Assembly (NCBI GenBank): GCA_003281225.1
Contig: QCCP01000005.1
Location: forward strand, 1 to 64,000
Source of the DNA: Prochlorococcus sp. AG-347-L20
Lineage (GTDB): Bacteria; Cyanobacteriota; Cyanobacteriia; PCC-6307; Cyanobiaceae
Direction of reading: 5' to 3'
Length of the DNA: 64,000 nt
The notes beneath the pieces are model-generated. The model searched no databases. It was not told where the DNA came from and was given only the letters and a program-made list of their open reading frames with translations. The translations under genes were made by a program, and so were the position numbers. Shown here piece by piece: positions 17,818 to 26,930 of this stretch (position 1 is the first letter of the stretch; the number at the start of each line of letters is the position of its first letter).

Positions 17818-18386
17818 TATTTACTACGTTTTAAACGTTCTATAGGTTTAATAAGTAATAAAAGCGGAAAAAGCATTAAAAAATGATATCCAATCTTACC
17901 TAATGAGTATTTCCCTAAATTATATAAAAATAAATTAAATTGACTGTAGAAAATAATTTGCATAAAATTGTAAAATATTCCAGTTAAATGCATTGTTCCT
18001 ATTGCTATAAATCCATTTTTTAAAAAATTTCCAATGTTTATTTTTTTTCTATTATTTAAGTTATCAATTATATTAATTAATGGGTATAAACCTAATAGAT
18101 AACCAAAATTTGGAGTTAGTAAATAACCTATCGAACCTCCCTGATGAAAGACTGGTAATACAAACAATCCTACAATTATATATATAGAAAATGCTCTGAA
18201 AACAACTTTTTTCTGAAATATAAGTGTTAATAAAATTATAGTTGGAATTTGCCATGTAATAGGCATTTCAAATGTATTACTAGATTTATCGAGAAATGGT
18301 AGTTCTATATAAACAGGTAGCATTGTTGTTATTATTAGCAATTGAAGACTCACCAGGATCTCAATTAATTTATATAAATTGAGCAT
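17817..18386 (-). CDS. bioY: BioY-family biotin transporter component
   Basis: BioY is the substrate-binding membrane subunit of an ECF-type biotin transporter and can act with or without a dedicated energizing module. The 189-residue protein has about five or six hydrophobic helices and the family pattern around LFVLPVFHQGGSIGYLLTPN (near residue 73) and FGYLLGLYPL. No ECF ATPase or T-component lies nearby, which is common for solitary BioY proteins. It leads the bioY-lspA-GTPase unit with a 1-base overlap into lspA. Confidence 0.9.
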   Translation of the reverse strand: MLNLYKLIEILVSLQLLIITTMLPVYIELPFLDKSSNTFEMPITWQIPTIILLTLIFQKKVVFRAFSIYIIVGLFVLPVFHQGGSIGYLLTPNFGYLLGLYPLINIIDNLNNRKKINIGNFLKNGFIAIGTMHLTGIFYNFMQIIFYSQFNLFLYNLGKYSLGKIGYHFLMLFPLLLLIKPIERLKRSK

Positions 18387-18400
18387 GAATAAAATTCTAT

Positions 18401-19633
18401 TTATAAACTTCGCAAGGCAACAATTGGATCTAATTTAGAAGCTCTTTTTGCGGGTAAAACACCAAAGATTAAACCTATTGATCCTGAAATGATCATGGTA
18501 GAAAAAGTTGTTGTAATTCCTACAGATGCAGGAAGTGGTGTTATCAGAGATAAAAGGAAAACACCTGATAATCCGGTTGTTGTTCCTATTAATCCTCCAA
18601 TTGAAGATAAAATCAATGCCTCAATTAAAAATTGAATTAATATATCTGACTGTTTAGCTCCTATTGCTTTTCTGAGACCAATCTCTTCAGTCCTTTCGCT
18701 AACAGAAACGAGCATAATATTCATGATTCCTATGCCTCCAACCACTAAAGATACTGCTCCAATACCTGCCAATAAAAATGTAAGTCCGCTGGTTATGTTG
18801 GTAACTATATTCAATGCATCTTCTTGTGATCTAACAGCAAAGTCATCATCTCTGATTATTTTATGTCTTTGCCTTAATAAGTTAGTAATTTGAAATTTTG
18901 CTGCACTGGTTGCATTTTTATTTATCGCTTCAACACTTATAAAGCTTAAACTTACACCATATGTAGGATCCTTACCTGTAATCCTATTTACCATCGTGGT
19001 TAATGGAATATAAGCATTTTTATCTTGATTACTTCCAAATACAGCACCTTTTGGTTTTAATATTCCGATAATTTCGTAAGTATGATCTTTTATTCTAATT
19101 TTTCTTCCAAGTGATGTTGATGTATCTTTGAAAAATTCATCTTTAAGATCAGGACCTATTACTACATAACTTCTTGCACTATTAACATCATTTTCTGATA
19201 AAAATCTTCCCTTATCTACTTCAAAGCTTCTTACTTCAAGAAATTCAGGAGTTACTCCTGCAATTGATATATTTAGGCTTTTAGAATTTGATTGCACTAT
19301 TTCATTAGCGGAGATTTGAGGAGCAACTTTTTTAACAGTTGGGACTTGATTACTTATTGCTACTGCGTCTTCTAAAACTAGGTTTTTAGGAAATGAAATT
19401 CCTCTTCTTCTTGTGTCATTATTTCCAGGAACAATAAATAAAACATTTGCACCTAAATTACTTAATTGGTTTTTTGCTAATGTTTGAGCACCTCTTCCAA
19501 GTCCAACAAGTGTAATAACTGATGCATTTCCTATAATGATTCCAAGCATGGTTAACGAACTTCTTAATTTGTTCGAAACTAATGTTTTTGTGGCCATGCC
19601 TAAGGCTTCTTTTATTGAGATATTCCTAGACAT
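18401..19633 (-). CDS. MacB-type ABC transporter permease
   Basis: A 410-residue FtsX/MacB-type permease. One N-terminal helix (about 24-46) is followed by a large extracytoplasmic MacB_PCD domain containing ANVLFIVPGNNDTRRRG, and then three C-terminal helices starting near residue 280. The coupling helix region SVSERTEEIGLRKAIGAKQSD is strongly conserved, and the protein ends in the typical PAKRASKLDPIVALRSL. No ABC ATPase or membrane-fusion protein lies next to it, so its partners are encoded elsewhere. Its start overlaps the pyk end by 8 bases, which suggests cotranscription with pyk. Confidence 0.9.
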   Translation of the reverse strand: MSRNISIKEALGMATKTLVSNKLRSSLTMLGIIIGNASVITLVGLGRGAQTLAKNQLSNLGANVLFIVPGNNDTRRRGISFPKNLVLEDAVAISNQVPTVKKVAPQISANEIVQSNSKSLNISIAGVTPEFLEVRSFEVDKGRFLSENDVNSARSYVVIGPDLKDEFFKDTSTSLGRKIRIKDHTYEIIGILKPKGAVFGSNQDKNAYIPLTTMVNRITGKDPTYGVSLSFISVEAINKNATSAAKFQITNLLRQRHKIIRDDDFAVRSQEDALNIVTNITSGLTFLLAGIGAVSLVVGGIGIMNIMLVSVSERTEEIGLRKAIGAKQSDILIQFLIEALILSSIGGLIGTTTGLSGVFLLSLITPLPASVGITTTFSTMIISGSIGLIFGVLPAKRASKLDPIVALRSL

Positions 19634-21416
19634 ACTTATATTTATCTATTGCATCATCATCTTCAATTTGACCCATGTATATAACACCCTCATTAAGCTG
19701 AAGTGTAATAAGGTCGCCATTACTAATTTGATGATTATTCATATTTTCTAAATTACAAATTGTAGAAATTTTTTTATTATGTTTGTTAAAAAAAGCATAA
19801 ACATCATTTACCTTTTGGTTAGTAACAATACCCGCAATATTCTTGCTCAGTGGAATATTTTTGATTAATTCCTTCGGAACAAATAATATTTCTCCTGGAC
19901 AAATTAAGGACATGTCAAGATTATTTTTTATTATTCTTGCTTTACCAGTGACACCTATTTCCCCTATTGATATACCTCTCGATACAATCTTTCTTACTAA
20001 ACCGACTTTTATTAAATCTGTAGAGCCGCTAATGCCAGTTAATGTGCCTGCAGTTTGAACTACTAAATCTCCTTGATTTAAGATCCCCATCTCCTGAGCA
20101 ATTTGCATAGCTAAACTAAAAGTCTTTGCTGTTCTATCATCATTTTTAACTACTATGGGAGTAACTCCCCAAACAAGTTGCAATCTTCTCGCTACACTTC
20201 TCTCTGTAGTAGTTGCCAAAATAGGTGTTGGAGGTCTGAACTTACTTACATTTCGAGCCGTTGAACCTGATTTTGTTAAAGGGATTATAGCTCCTGCATC
20301 AAGCTGTCTAGCTATATTACTAACTGCTGCACTAATCGCATTTGGGATCGTACTAGGTAAGTGACTATCTATAGCTTTAAGTGGATAATCCCTTTCAATT
20401 CTTCTTGCTATCGTTGCCATCGTTTCTACTGCCTCTACAGGGTAATCGCCAACTGCAGTTTCATTTGAAAGCATTACTGCATCTGTTCCATCAAGAATTG
20501 CATTTGCAACATCACTAACTTCGGCCCTAGTTGGTCTTGGATTCGATGCCATAGAATCAAGCATTTGAGTCGCTGTAATTATTGGAATACCTAATGTATT
20601 GGCTTTTCTTATTAATTCCTTTTGTAAAAGAGGAACCTCTTCAGCAGGCATTTCTACTCCCAAATCACCTCTAGCAACCATAACTCCATCACATAATGGT
20701 AATACAGCATCAATTTGATCAATTGCTTCAAATTTCTCTATTTTTGCCACTACAGGAGTTGAATGCCCATTTTTGTTTATTAAATCTTTTATCTCGTTTA
20801 TATCGGATGGATTTCTTACGAAACTTAGGGCTATCCAATCAACTCCTTCAGATAAACCGAATTTTAAATCCTCTTTATCTTTTTCTGTTAATGCTTTTAC
20901 TGATAATTGAACATCTGGGAAATTAACACCTTTATTGTTTGAAAGAACGCCCCCTACAGTTACCAAGCACTCTAAAAGATTTGCTTTTATATCTACTTTT
21001 TCTACAATCATTTCTATTTTGCCATCATCTAATAGTATTCTTTTCCCTTCGCTAACTTCTTGAGAAAGTTTTTCGTAGGTTACATTTGCAATAGTATTTG
21101 TACATTCGACTTCATTCGATGTAAGTGTAAATTTATCACCTTTTTTAACTTTTACTGGACCATCTTTAAAGCGCCCTAATCTTATTTTAGGTCCTTGAAG
21201 ATCTTGTAATATTCCAATATCTATTTCTAACTTTTTTGATACTTCTCTTATTGTTTTTATTCTCTCAGAATGATCCTTATGATCTCCATGTGAGAAATTT
21301 AATCTGAATGTTGTTACTCCTGCTTTAATTAAGTTTGTAATTATCTCTTCAGACTGAGTCGCAGGGCCAATAGTTGCTACTATTTTTGTTCTTCTTTTTA
21401 AATCAATATTCGACAT
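19626..21416 (-). CDS. pyk: Pyruvate kinase with C-terminal extra domain
   Basis: Pyruvate kinase converts PEP and ADP to pyruvate and ATP. Motifs include TIGPAT near residue 16, RLNFSHGDHKDHSER near residue 38, the metal-binding KIEKFEAIDQID near residue 227, MVARGDLGVEMP, and IITATQMLDSM. At 596 residues it exceeds the ~480-residue core. The last ~110 residues look like the swivelling PEP-utilizer phosphohistidine domain found on many cyanobacterial and Bacillus pyruvate kinases, but the usual T-S-H-A active-site motif is not present (the region reads GIVTNQKVNDVYAFF), so it cannot be a phosphocarrier of the usual kind. The macB-like gene overlaps it by 8 bases. Confidence 0.96.
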   Translation of the reverse strand: MSNIDLKRRTKIVATIGPATQSEEIITNLIKAGVTTFRLNFSHGDHKDHSERIKTIREVSKKLEIDIGILQDLQGPKIRLGRFKDGPVKVKKGDKFTLTSNEVECTNTIANVTYEKLSQEVSEGKRILLDDGKIEMIVEKVDIKANLLECLVTVGGVLSNNKGVNFPDVQLSVKALTEKDKEDLKFGLSEGVDWIALSFVRNPSDINEIKDLINKNGHSTPVVAKIEKFEAIDQIDAVLPLCDGVMVARGDLGVEMPAEEVPLLQKELIRKANTLGIPIITATQMLDSMASNPRPTRAEVSDVANAILDGTDAVMLSNETAVGDYPVEAVETMATIARRIERDYPLKAIDSHLPSTIPNAISAAVSNIARQLDAGAIIPLTKSGSTARNVSKFRPPTPILATTTERSVARRLQLVWGVTPIVVKNDDRTAKTFSLAMQIAQEMGILNQGDLVVQTAGTLTGISGSTDLIKVGLVRKIVSRGISIGEIGVTGKARIIKNNLDMSLICPGEILFVPKELIKNIPLSKNIAGIVTNQKVNDVYAFFNKHNKKISTICNLENMNNHQISNGDLITLQLNEGVIYMGQIEDDDAIDKYKYV

Positions 21417-21477
21417 ATATAGATAATATTGCTAGATATAAATAAATTTACCATACCCAAAGTTAGTTATTTAAGTC

Positions 21478-21807
21478 ATGGATTTTAAAACTTATCAGAA
21501 AAAAGCAAGGGAAACAGCACAATATCCAAATTTAGGCTCAAATAATATTTATCCAACTCTTGGTTTAGTTGGAGAGGCAGGTGAGGTAGCAGAAAAAGTA
21601 AAGAAAGTTATGAGAGATAAAAATGGAATATTTGATAACCAATCGAAACTAGGTATTAAAAAAGAGTTAGGAGATGTATTGTGGTATATAGCAAATCTTT
21701 GCACAGAATTAAATTTTAATTTAGAGGATGTTGCGTTACTAAACCTTGAAAAATTAAGATTAAGAGCTGCTAAAGGAAAGATAAGCGGTTCTGGGGATGA
21801 TAGATAA
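21478..21807 (+). CDS. MazG-like nucleotide pyrophosphohydrolase
   Basis: A 109-residue all-alpha NTP-PPase domain of the MazG/HisE/dUTPase-like superfamily. The metal-binding pattern is visible as GLVGEAGEVAEKVKK near residue 29 and LGIKKELGDVLWYIANL near residue 58, which together supply the E-x-x-E and E-x-x-D ligands. Such proteins hydrolyse (d)NTPs, including damaged ones; the exact substrate is unknown. It is a single-domain protein, unlike the two-domain E. coli MazG. It sits between divergent pyk and convergent yggT, with 2 bases to the yggT stop. Confidence 0.87.
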   Translation: MDFKTYQKKARETAQYPNLGSNNIYPTLGLVGEAGEVAEKVKKVMRDKNGIFDNQSKLGIKKELGDVLWYIANLCTELNFNLEDVALLNLEKLRLRAAKGKISGSGDDR

Positions 21808-21809
21808 AT

Positions 21810-22091
21810 TCAGTTATATCCTAAGCTTGTATACTGGAGATTTGTAATTAGGTTTTGAATAACATTTAAAAGTAAAAAGGCTAATAAAGATGAAATATCA
21901 AATCCACCTATTGGAGGGATGATACCTCTAAAAATGTTTAAATAAGGATCTGTTATTGAAGTTAATGCAGATAAAACACCATTACTCCAATCAATACCAG
22001 GAAACCATGTAAGTAAAATTCTTATTATTAATATGAAAGAATAAATTGATAAAGTTTGACCCAGAACTGCGAAAATTTCAGATAACATCAT
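21810..22091 (-). CDS. YggT-family membrane protein
   Basis: A 93-residue YGGT-family (Ycf19-like) protein with two hydrophobic helices around a conserved central segment, LTWFPGIDWSNGVLSALTSITDPYLNIFRGIIPP. Cyanobacterial and plastid relatives are linked to cell division, nucleoid arrangement or thylakoid complex assembly; no specific function can be read here. It follows scpB by 35 bases on the same strand. That position is notable because scpB also acts in chromosome organisation, but the link is only suggestive. Confidence 0.9.
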   Translation of the reverse strand: MMLSEIFAVLGQTLSIYSFILIIRILLTWFPGIDWSNGVLSALTSITDPYLNIFRGIIPPIGGFDISSLLAFLLLNVIQNLITNLQYTSLGYN

Positions 22092-22126
22092 CTTGTTTTG
22101 ATTTAGTACATCCTAACATTTACTTA

Positions 22127-22678
22127 TTATTGTTGCTTATTATTATGGCTTCCTATATTTGAGAGATATTCATTACTAACAGCAAAAGTTTGAAAAAACT
22201 TTTCTGATAAAGATAACCAATATGATCTACCTTCTTTTTGCTTACGTTTGACAATAAATTTTTTTTCTAATAATTCTTTAATATGATCATAAGCACCCGA
22301 ACCTCGAAGAAGTATAAGATCCGATTGAAGGATCTTTTTTTTGATTGCAATTATTGCCAAAGTCCTTAATTCGGATGTCTTCAAATCAGAAGGAAGTAAA
22401 TCATCAACATATTCATCAAGACTAGAATTTAGTTCGAGAGAAAAACTATTATTAACTTCATTTAATGCAATGGCTGAGTTTGGATTAGAATATTTAATTT
22501 TTAGTTCTTTAATTGCATCATTTATTAAGTTGATATCAGAGTTAGTAATTTCTGAAAGATCCTTTTTTGATAATGGTCTGCCCTTCAAATATAGAACAGC
22601 TTCAACTTTAGTAACTAGATCTATATCAGATATTTGCGTGGGATTAGAATCAGAATGATTGATTTTTATTACCGAAAT
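22127..22678 (-). CDS. scpB: Segregation and condensation protein B, non-ATG start
   Basis: ScpB is a winged-helix protein that joins ScpA and SMC in the bacterial condensin complex. The WHTH core is visible: KVEAVLYLKGRPLSKKDL, then LRTLAIIAIKKKILQSDLI and LRGSGAYDHIKELLEKKFI. The nearest standard start, a TTG at 22588, falls inside the conserved first helix and would remove V-E-A-V-L-Y. The open frame continues upstream to an ATT at 22678, preceded by TTAGGAAAG, 21 bases after the ilvA stop and with no ATG, GTG or TTG between. I therefore extend it, with start uncertain. It is probably cotranscribed with ilvA and yggT. Confidence 0.85.
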   Translation of the reverse strand: MSVIKINHSDSNPTQISDIDLVTKVEAVLYLKGRPLSKKDLSEITNSDINLINDAIKELKIKYSNPNSAIALNEVNNSFSLELNSSLDEYVDDLLPSDLKTSELRTLAIIAIKKKILQSDLILLRGSGAYDHIKELLEKKFIVKRKQKEGRSYWLSLSEKFFQTFAVSNEYLSNIGSHNNKQQ

Positions 22679-22699
22679 CTTTCCTAATTTACCTTAAAT

Positions 22700-24241
22700 T
22701 TAATCTGATGCACCAAGGAATAGTTTATATGTATCGTTTTGAGTCTCATCCCAGTATTTATAGCCTAGGATTCTTACAAATTTATTCCACTCTAAAATTT
22801 CATTTTTATTGATTAAAACTCCAATAACTATTTTACCTACATCAGCACCATAATACCTATAGTGAAAAACGCTTATTGTCCAATTAGATTTCATATTATT
22901 TAAGAAGTTTATTAATGCTCCAGGTCTTTCGGGAAACTCAAATCTGTATAAAAGCTCAACAAAGTTTCTGTTATCCATTTCTTTAAAATTCTTTGGTAAC
23001 CTTCCACCAACCATATGTCTGAGATGATTTTTAGATAATTCATCATCACTTATGTCAATAAATGAATAATCGGAATTTCTAAATACATTTAGAAGATTTT
23101 TTTTATCATTCAACCCATAGACTTGAACTCCTACAAAGATCTGAGCATTCTTAGAATTTGACATCCTATAGCTAAATTCAGTTAAATTTCTATTATCAAG
23201 TAACTTACAAAAATTAATTAAACTCCCAGCTCGTTCAGGAATTTCAACAGCCATCATTACTTCTTTACATTCTCCAAGTTCTGCTCTTTCTGCTACAAAT
23301 CTAAGCCTCTCAAAATTCATATTCGCACCACATGCAACAGCAACCATTATTCTATTTGAATAATTAGAATTTAAAATATCTTTTTTCATTCCTGCAATTG
23401 ATAATGCTCCTGCAGGCTCTAGTATTGATCTTGTATCCTCAAAAACATCTTTTATAGCGGCACATATTTCATCAGTATTTACCCTAATCATCTTATCTAT
23501 AAATTTTCTACCAATATCAAAAGTATTTTTGCCAATTTTTTTAACCGCGACGCCATCTGCAAATTGACCTACAGAGGGTAATTCCACAATTTTTTCTTCT
23601 TCCAAGGATTTTGTCATTGCGTCTGCGTCTTCAGGTTCTACGCCAATTATTTTTACTTCAGGCCATATTTTTTTAACATAACAAGAAATTCCTGATATCA
23701 ATCCACCACCACCAACAGCAATATAAATTGCATAGGGTTTTTCCTTTAGTTGCTGTTCAAGTTCAATAGCTATAGTTCCTTGTCCTGCTATTACATCTGG
23801 ATCATCAAAAGGATGAATAAAACATAAATTTCTTTCTTTGCTAATCCTTTTTGCTTCTTTGTAAGCTTCATCATAATTATCACCAAATAATATAACTTTT
23901 GCTTTTAACTTTTTCACAGCATTAACTTTTACAAGAGGTGTTGTAATGGGCATTAATATTGTCGCTTGGCAATTTAGCTTGAGAGCACTAAGAGCAACAC
24001 CTTGAGCGTGATTACCAGCACTTGAAGTAATTACTCCCTGAGAAAGCTGAGAATTGGTGAGCTTACTCATTTTGTTATATGCACCTCTTACTTTGAATGA
24101 AAATACATCTTGAAGATCTTCTCTTTTTAGAAAAACTTCATTATTAAGTGTATTACTTAAATTATGAGCTTTTTCTAGGGGCGTTTTTTTTGCTACTTCA
24201 TAGACTTCAGCTTGAAGTATTTTTTCAAAATAATCATTCAT
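22700..24241 (-). CDS. ilvA: Threonine dehydratase, biosynthetic
   Basis: IlvA deaminates threonine to 2-oxobutyrate, the first committed step to isoleucine. The catalytic PLP domain has the Schiff-base lysine at residue 50 in SFKVRGAYNK, SSAGNHAQGVALSAL near residue 74, and the phosphate-binding GGGGLISGI near residue 178. Two C-terminal ACT-like regulatory repeats (from about 330 and 425) mark the biosynthetic, isoleucine-inhibited form. The 513 residues match that form. The branched-chain aminotransferase ilvE is at 56555. Confidence 0.96.
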   Translation of the reverse strand: MNDYFEKILQAEVYEVAKKTPLEKAHNLSNTLNNEVFLKREDLQDVFSFKVRGAYNKMSKLTNSQLSQGVITSSAGNHAQGVALSALKLNCQATILMPITTPLVKVNAVKKLKAKVILFGDNYDEAYKEAKRISKERNLCFIHPFDDPDVIAGQGTIAIELEQQLKEKPYAIYIAVGGGGLISGISCYVKKIWPEVKIIGVEPEDADAMTKSLEEEKIVELPSVGQFADGVAVKKIGKNTFDIGRKFIDKMIRVNTDEICAAIKDVFEDTRSILEPAGALSIAGMKKDILNSNYSNRIMVAVACGANMNFERLRFVAERAELGECKEVMMAVEIPERAGSLINFCKLLDNRNLTEFSYRMSNSKNAQIFVGVQVYGLNDKKNLLNVFRNSDYSFIDISDDELSKNHLRHMVGGRLPKNFKEMDNRNFVELLYRFEFPERPGALINFLNNMKSNWTISVFHYRYYGADVGKIVIGVLINKNEILEWNKFVRILGYKYWDETQNDTYKLFLGASD

Positions 24242-24357
24242 ATATATATTTTTAGCATTAATTATTAATCTAATAAAACATTACATGATCTATTTCCAAA
24301 AAAATACTCATTTTGCACCTCGACGTTTTAGATTAGATAGATACCAATTTTTGTTAA

Positions 24358-26247
24358 ATGCTTTTAAGTGAGTTAAGTCATCCAAATCAACTTCATGGCT
24401 TAACAATTTCACAATTAGAGGAAATTGCTTGTCAAATCAGAGAAAGACACCTTCAAGTAGTATCTACTAGCGGTGGACATCTTGGCCCTGGTTTAGGTGT
24501 AGTTGAGCTTACATTGGCTTTATATCAAACTCTTGATCTAGATTTCGACAAAGTTGTTTGGGATGTAGGACATCAAGGTTATCCTCATAAACTAATAACA
24601 GGACGTTTCAGTCAATTTGATTCCCTCAGACAACAAAATGGAGTGGCTGGATATCTAAAAAGAAGTGAAAGTAAATTTGATCATTTTGGTGCTGGACATG
24701 CAAGCACTTCTATTTCTGCTGCTTTAGGAATGGCAATTGCAAGAGACAGAAAAGGTGAGAATTATAAATGTGTTGCTGTTATTGGAGATGGAGCATTAAC
24801 TGGAGGAATGGCATTAGAAGCTATAAATCATGCAGGACATTTACCAAATACCCCCTTAGTTGTTGTATTAAACGATAATGATATGTCTATTTCACCTCCA
24901 GTTGGAGCCCTTTCATCTTACTTAAATAAGGTAAGAGTTAGTCCACCCTTGCAATTTATATCCGAAAGTGTTCAAGAAAGTGTAAAAAATATTCCCTTAA
25001 TTGGTAAGGATATACCAGAAGAATTGAAAAATATTAAAGGAAGCGTTAGACGATTAGCTGTGCCTAAAGTTGGTGCTGTTTTTGAAGAACTTGGATTTAC
25101 ATATATGGGTCCAATTGACGGTCATGATATTGGAAATTTAATTAATACTTTTAACGATGCTCATAAACTTAAAAAACCTGTGCTTGTTCATGTTGTCACA
25201 ACAAAAGGGAAGGGTTATCCTTATGCAGAAGCTGACCAGGTAGGATATCATGCACAGTCTGCATTTGATCTGACTACTGGGAAATCTATTCCATCAAAGA
25301 AACCTAAGCCTGTTAGTTATAGTAAAATATTTGGTCAAACTTTATTGAAAATATGTGAACAAGATAGCAAAGTCGTTGGCATTACAGCTGCAATGGCTAC
25401 AGGTACTGGTTTAGATATATTGCAAAGAAATATTCCAGACCAATATATCGATGTAGGAATAGCAGAACAACACGCAGTTACTCTTGCGGCGGGAATGTCG
25501 TGCGATGGTCTTAAACCTGTTGTAGCTATTTATAGTACTTTTCTTCAACGTGCTTTCGATCAATTAATTCATGATGTAGGGATACAAAATTTACCTGTAT
25601 CATTCGTACTTGATAGAGCTGGGATAGTTGGTGCTGACGGTCCTACTCACCAAGGTCAGTACGATATCAGTTATATGAGATCTATACCTAATTTTGTATT
25701 GATGGCCCCAAAAGATGAGTCTGAATTACAAAGAATGTTAATAACTTCAATAAAATATAACGGTCCTACAGCACTAAGAATACCAAGAGGTTCAGGATTA
25801 GGTGTGGCTGTAATGGATGAGGGTTGGGAACCTTTAAATATAGGCGAAGCTGAAATACTTGAAGAAGGAGAGGATATTTTAATAATTGCTTATGGTTCAA
25901 TGGTCGCATCAGCTGTCGAAACTGCAAAGATACTTAAAGATATGAACATTAATGCATGTCTTATTAATGCAAGATTTGTGAAACCTCTCGATAAAAATCT
26001 TATTATGCCTTTAGCAAGTAGGATTCAAAAAGTTGTAACTATGGAAGAAGGAACCTTAATAGGTGGATTTGGTTCCGCAATAGTTGAATTATTAAACGAT
26101 AATGAAATAAATATTCCTGTATACAGAATAGGTATACCTGATGTTTTAGTTGATCATGCTTCACCTGATCAGAGTAAAGAAAAATTAGGACTTATGCCTG
26201 ATCAGATGGCAGATAAAATTATAAAAAAATTTAAGTTAGATAATTAA
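24358..26247 (+). CDS. dxs: 1-deoxy-D-xylulose-5-phosphate synthase
   Basis: Dxs makes DXP from pyruvate and glyceraldehyde 3-phosphate, the entry step of the MEP pathway that ispE (793) also serves. The 629-residue protein has the ThDP-binding [17 protein letters not shown] near residue 149, the catalytic glutamate in [15 protein letters not shown] near residue 367, and [15 protein letters not shown] near residue 418. It is full length and diverges from ilvA over a 116-base gap. It ends 19 bases from the psaK stop, with a weak AT-only hairpin between them. Confidence 0.97.
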   Translation: MLLSELSHPNQLHGLTISQLEEIACQIRERHLQVVSTSGGHLGPGLGVVELTLALYQTLDLDFDKVVWDVGHQGYPHKLITGRFSQFDSLRQQNGVAGYLKRSESKFDHFGAGHASTSISAALGMAIARDRKGENYKCVAVIGDGALTGGMALEAINHAGHLPNTPLVVVLNDNDMSISPPVGALSSYLNKVRVSPPLQFISESVQESVKNIPLIGKDIPEELKNIKGSVRRLAVPKVGAVFEELGFTYMGPIDGHDIGNLINTFNDAHKLKKPVLVHVVTTKGKGYPYAEADQVGYHAQSAFDLTTGKSIPSKKPKPVSYSKIFGQTLLKICEQDSKVVGITAAMATGTGLDILQRNIPDQYIDVGIAEQHAVTLAAGMSCDGLKPVVAIYSTFLQRAFDQLIHDVGIQNLPVSFVLDRAGIVGADGPTHQGQYDISYMRSIPNFVLMAPKDESELQRMLITSIKYNGPTALRIPRGSGLGVAVMDEGWEPLNIGEAEILEEGEDILIIAYGSMVASAVETAKILKDMNINACLINARFVKPLDKNLIMPLASRIQKVVTMEEGTLIGGFGSAIVELLNDNEINIPVYRIGIPDVLVDHASPDQSKEKLGLMPDQMADKIIKKFKLDN

Positions 26248-26268
26248 AAATTTAATAAATAAATTTTT
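26246..26268. terminator. Weak AT-only hairpin between dxs and psaK
   Basis: AAAAATTT (26246-26253) and AAATTTTT (26261-26268) form an 8-base inverted repeat with a 7-base loop in the gap between two convergent stops. In either direction it gives a short T-run at the end, so it could terminate both transcripts. The stem contains no G-C pairs and such repeats arise easily in AT-rich DNA, so confidence is low. Confidence 0.3.
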
Positions 26269-26527
26269 ATAAAACACCACGTGAGGCTAATCCTAAGATT
26301 GCACCGATTCCGAAAATATGACCTAGGCAATTTGCACCTACAACTGATGCGTGACTTAAACCACCATAGAATTTTGAATTAGGTATTTCAAAACCTTCAT
26401 TAGGTTTTCTTATTGTTGCTCTAGCAATTGCATAAGCAAAAACATTACATGCAATCATTACGACGGCACACTTTGGAGACCAAGAAAAAGTTGCTGGATC
26501 TGCAGCTGCAAATAATGTAGTAAACAT
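26267..26527 (-). CDS. psaK: Photosystem I reaction centre subunit PsaK
   Basis: PsaK is a peripheral two-helix subunit of photosystem I on the side of PsaA, involved in energy transfer to the core. The 86-residue sequence has a short N-terminal leader, a first helix around SPKCAVVMIACNVFAYAIARA, a basic loop with FEIPNSKFYGGLSHASVVG, and a second helix around LGHIFGIGAILGL. These match cyanobacterial PsaK. It is followed on the opposite strand by the dxs end, and the Ycf49/DUF3593 pair lies 67 bases upstream on the same strand. Confidence 0.95.
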   Translation of the reverse strand: MFTTLFAAADPATFSWSPKCAVVMIACNVFAYAIARATIRKPNEGFEIPNSKFYGGLSHASVVGANCLGHIFGIGAILGLASRGVL

Positions 26528-26594
26528 AAAAAAATCGTTATTTTCATATATTCTCTAATACTTTTACCTAAAAAACACAAAATTGTAAAAGGTC

Positions 26595-26930
26595 TTAAGA
26601 GTTTTTTACTTCTAAGCTATTTAACAACTTTATAAATCCAAACAAAATGACAAAATCACTTAGAGTTAGGAAGGATTCTGCAAAGCCATGCAGGAAGTCA
26701 ACCTCAACAAGGGTTTTATCATAGTAATTTAGTGTGAAGATAGATACCAATATAGTTATGAATACGAACAAAACAGTTAAGGAAAATCCTGATTTTACAA
26801 AAATATTAACAGATTTGATTTTATATAAGTAAAACAAAAATATTGCATATGGAATTATTGATACTGCGAACAATAATGTGTTATCAATGGAACCTAATTT
26901 TTCTATAAATTTAAAAAATATATCATTCAT
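26595..26930 (-). CDS. DUF3593 membrane protein
   Basis: A 111-residue membrane protein with hydrophobic helices near 17-35, 45-65 and 85-102. It resembles DUF3593, a family found in cyanobacteria and plastid-bearing eukaryotes. Its start codon lies 8 bases inside the end of the upstream DUF2499 gene, so the two are translationally close and probably work together. The segment FLHGFAESFLTLSDFVILFGFIK contains the best-conserved residues. Function unknown. Confidence 0.82.
   Translation of the reverse strand: MNDIFFKFIEKLGSIDNTLLFAVSIIPYAIFLFYLYKIKSVNIFVKSGFSLTVLFVFITILVSIFTLNYYDKTLVEVDFLHGFAESFLTLSDFVILFGFIKLLNSLEVKNS

Noticed and set aside
26561-26591. 7-base inverted repeat between DUF3593 and psaK as a terminator
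   Set aside because: No T-run follows on the minus strand, the loop is long, and such repeats are common by chance in AT-rich DNA.
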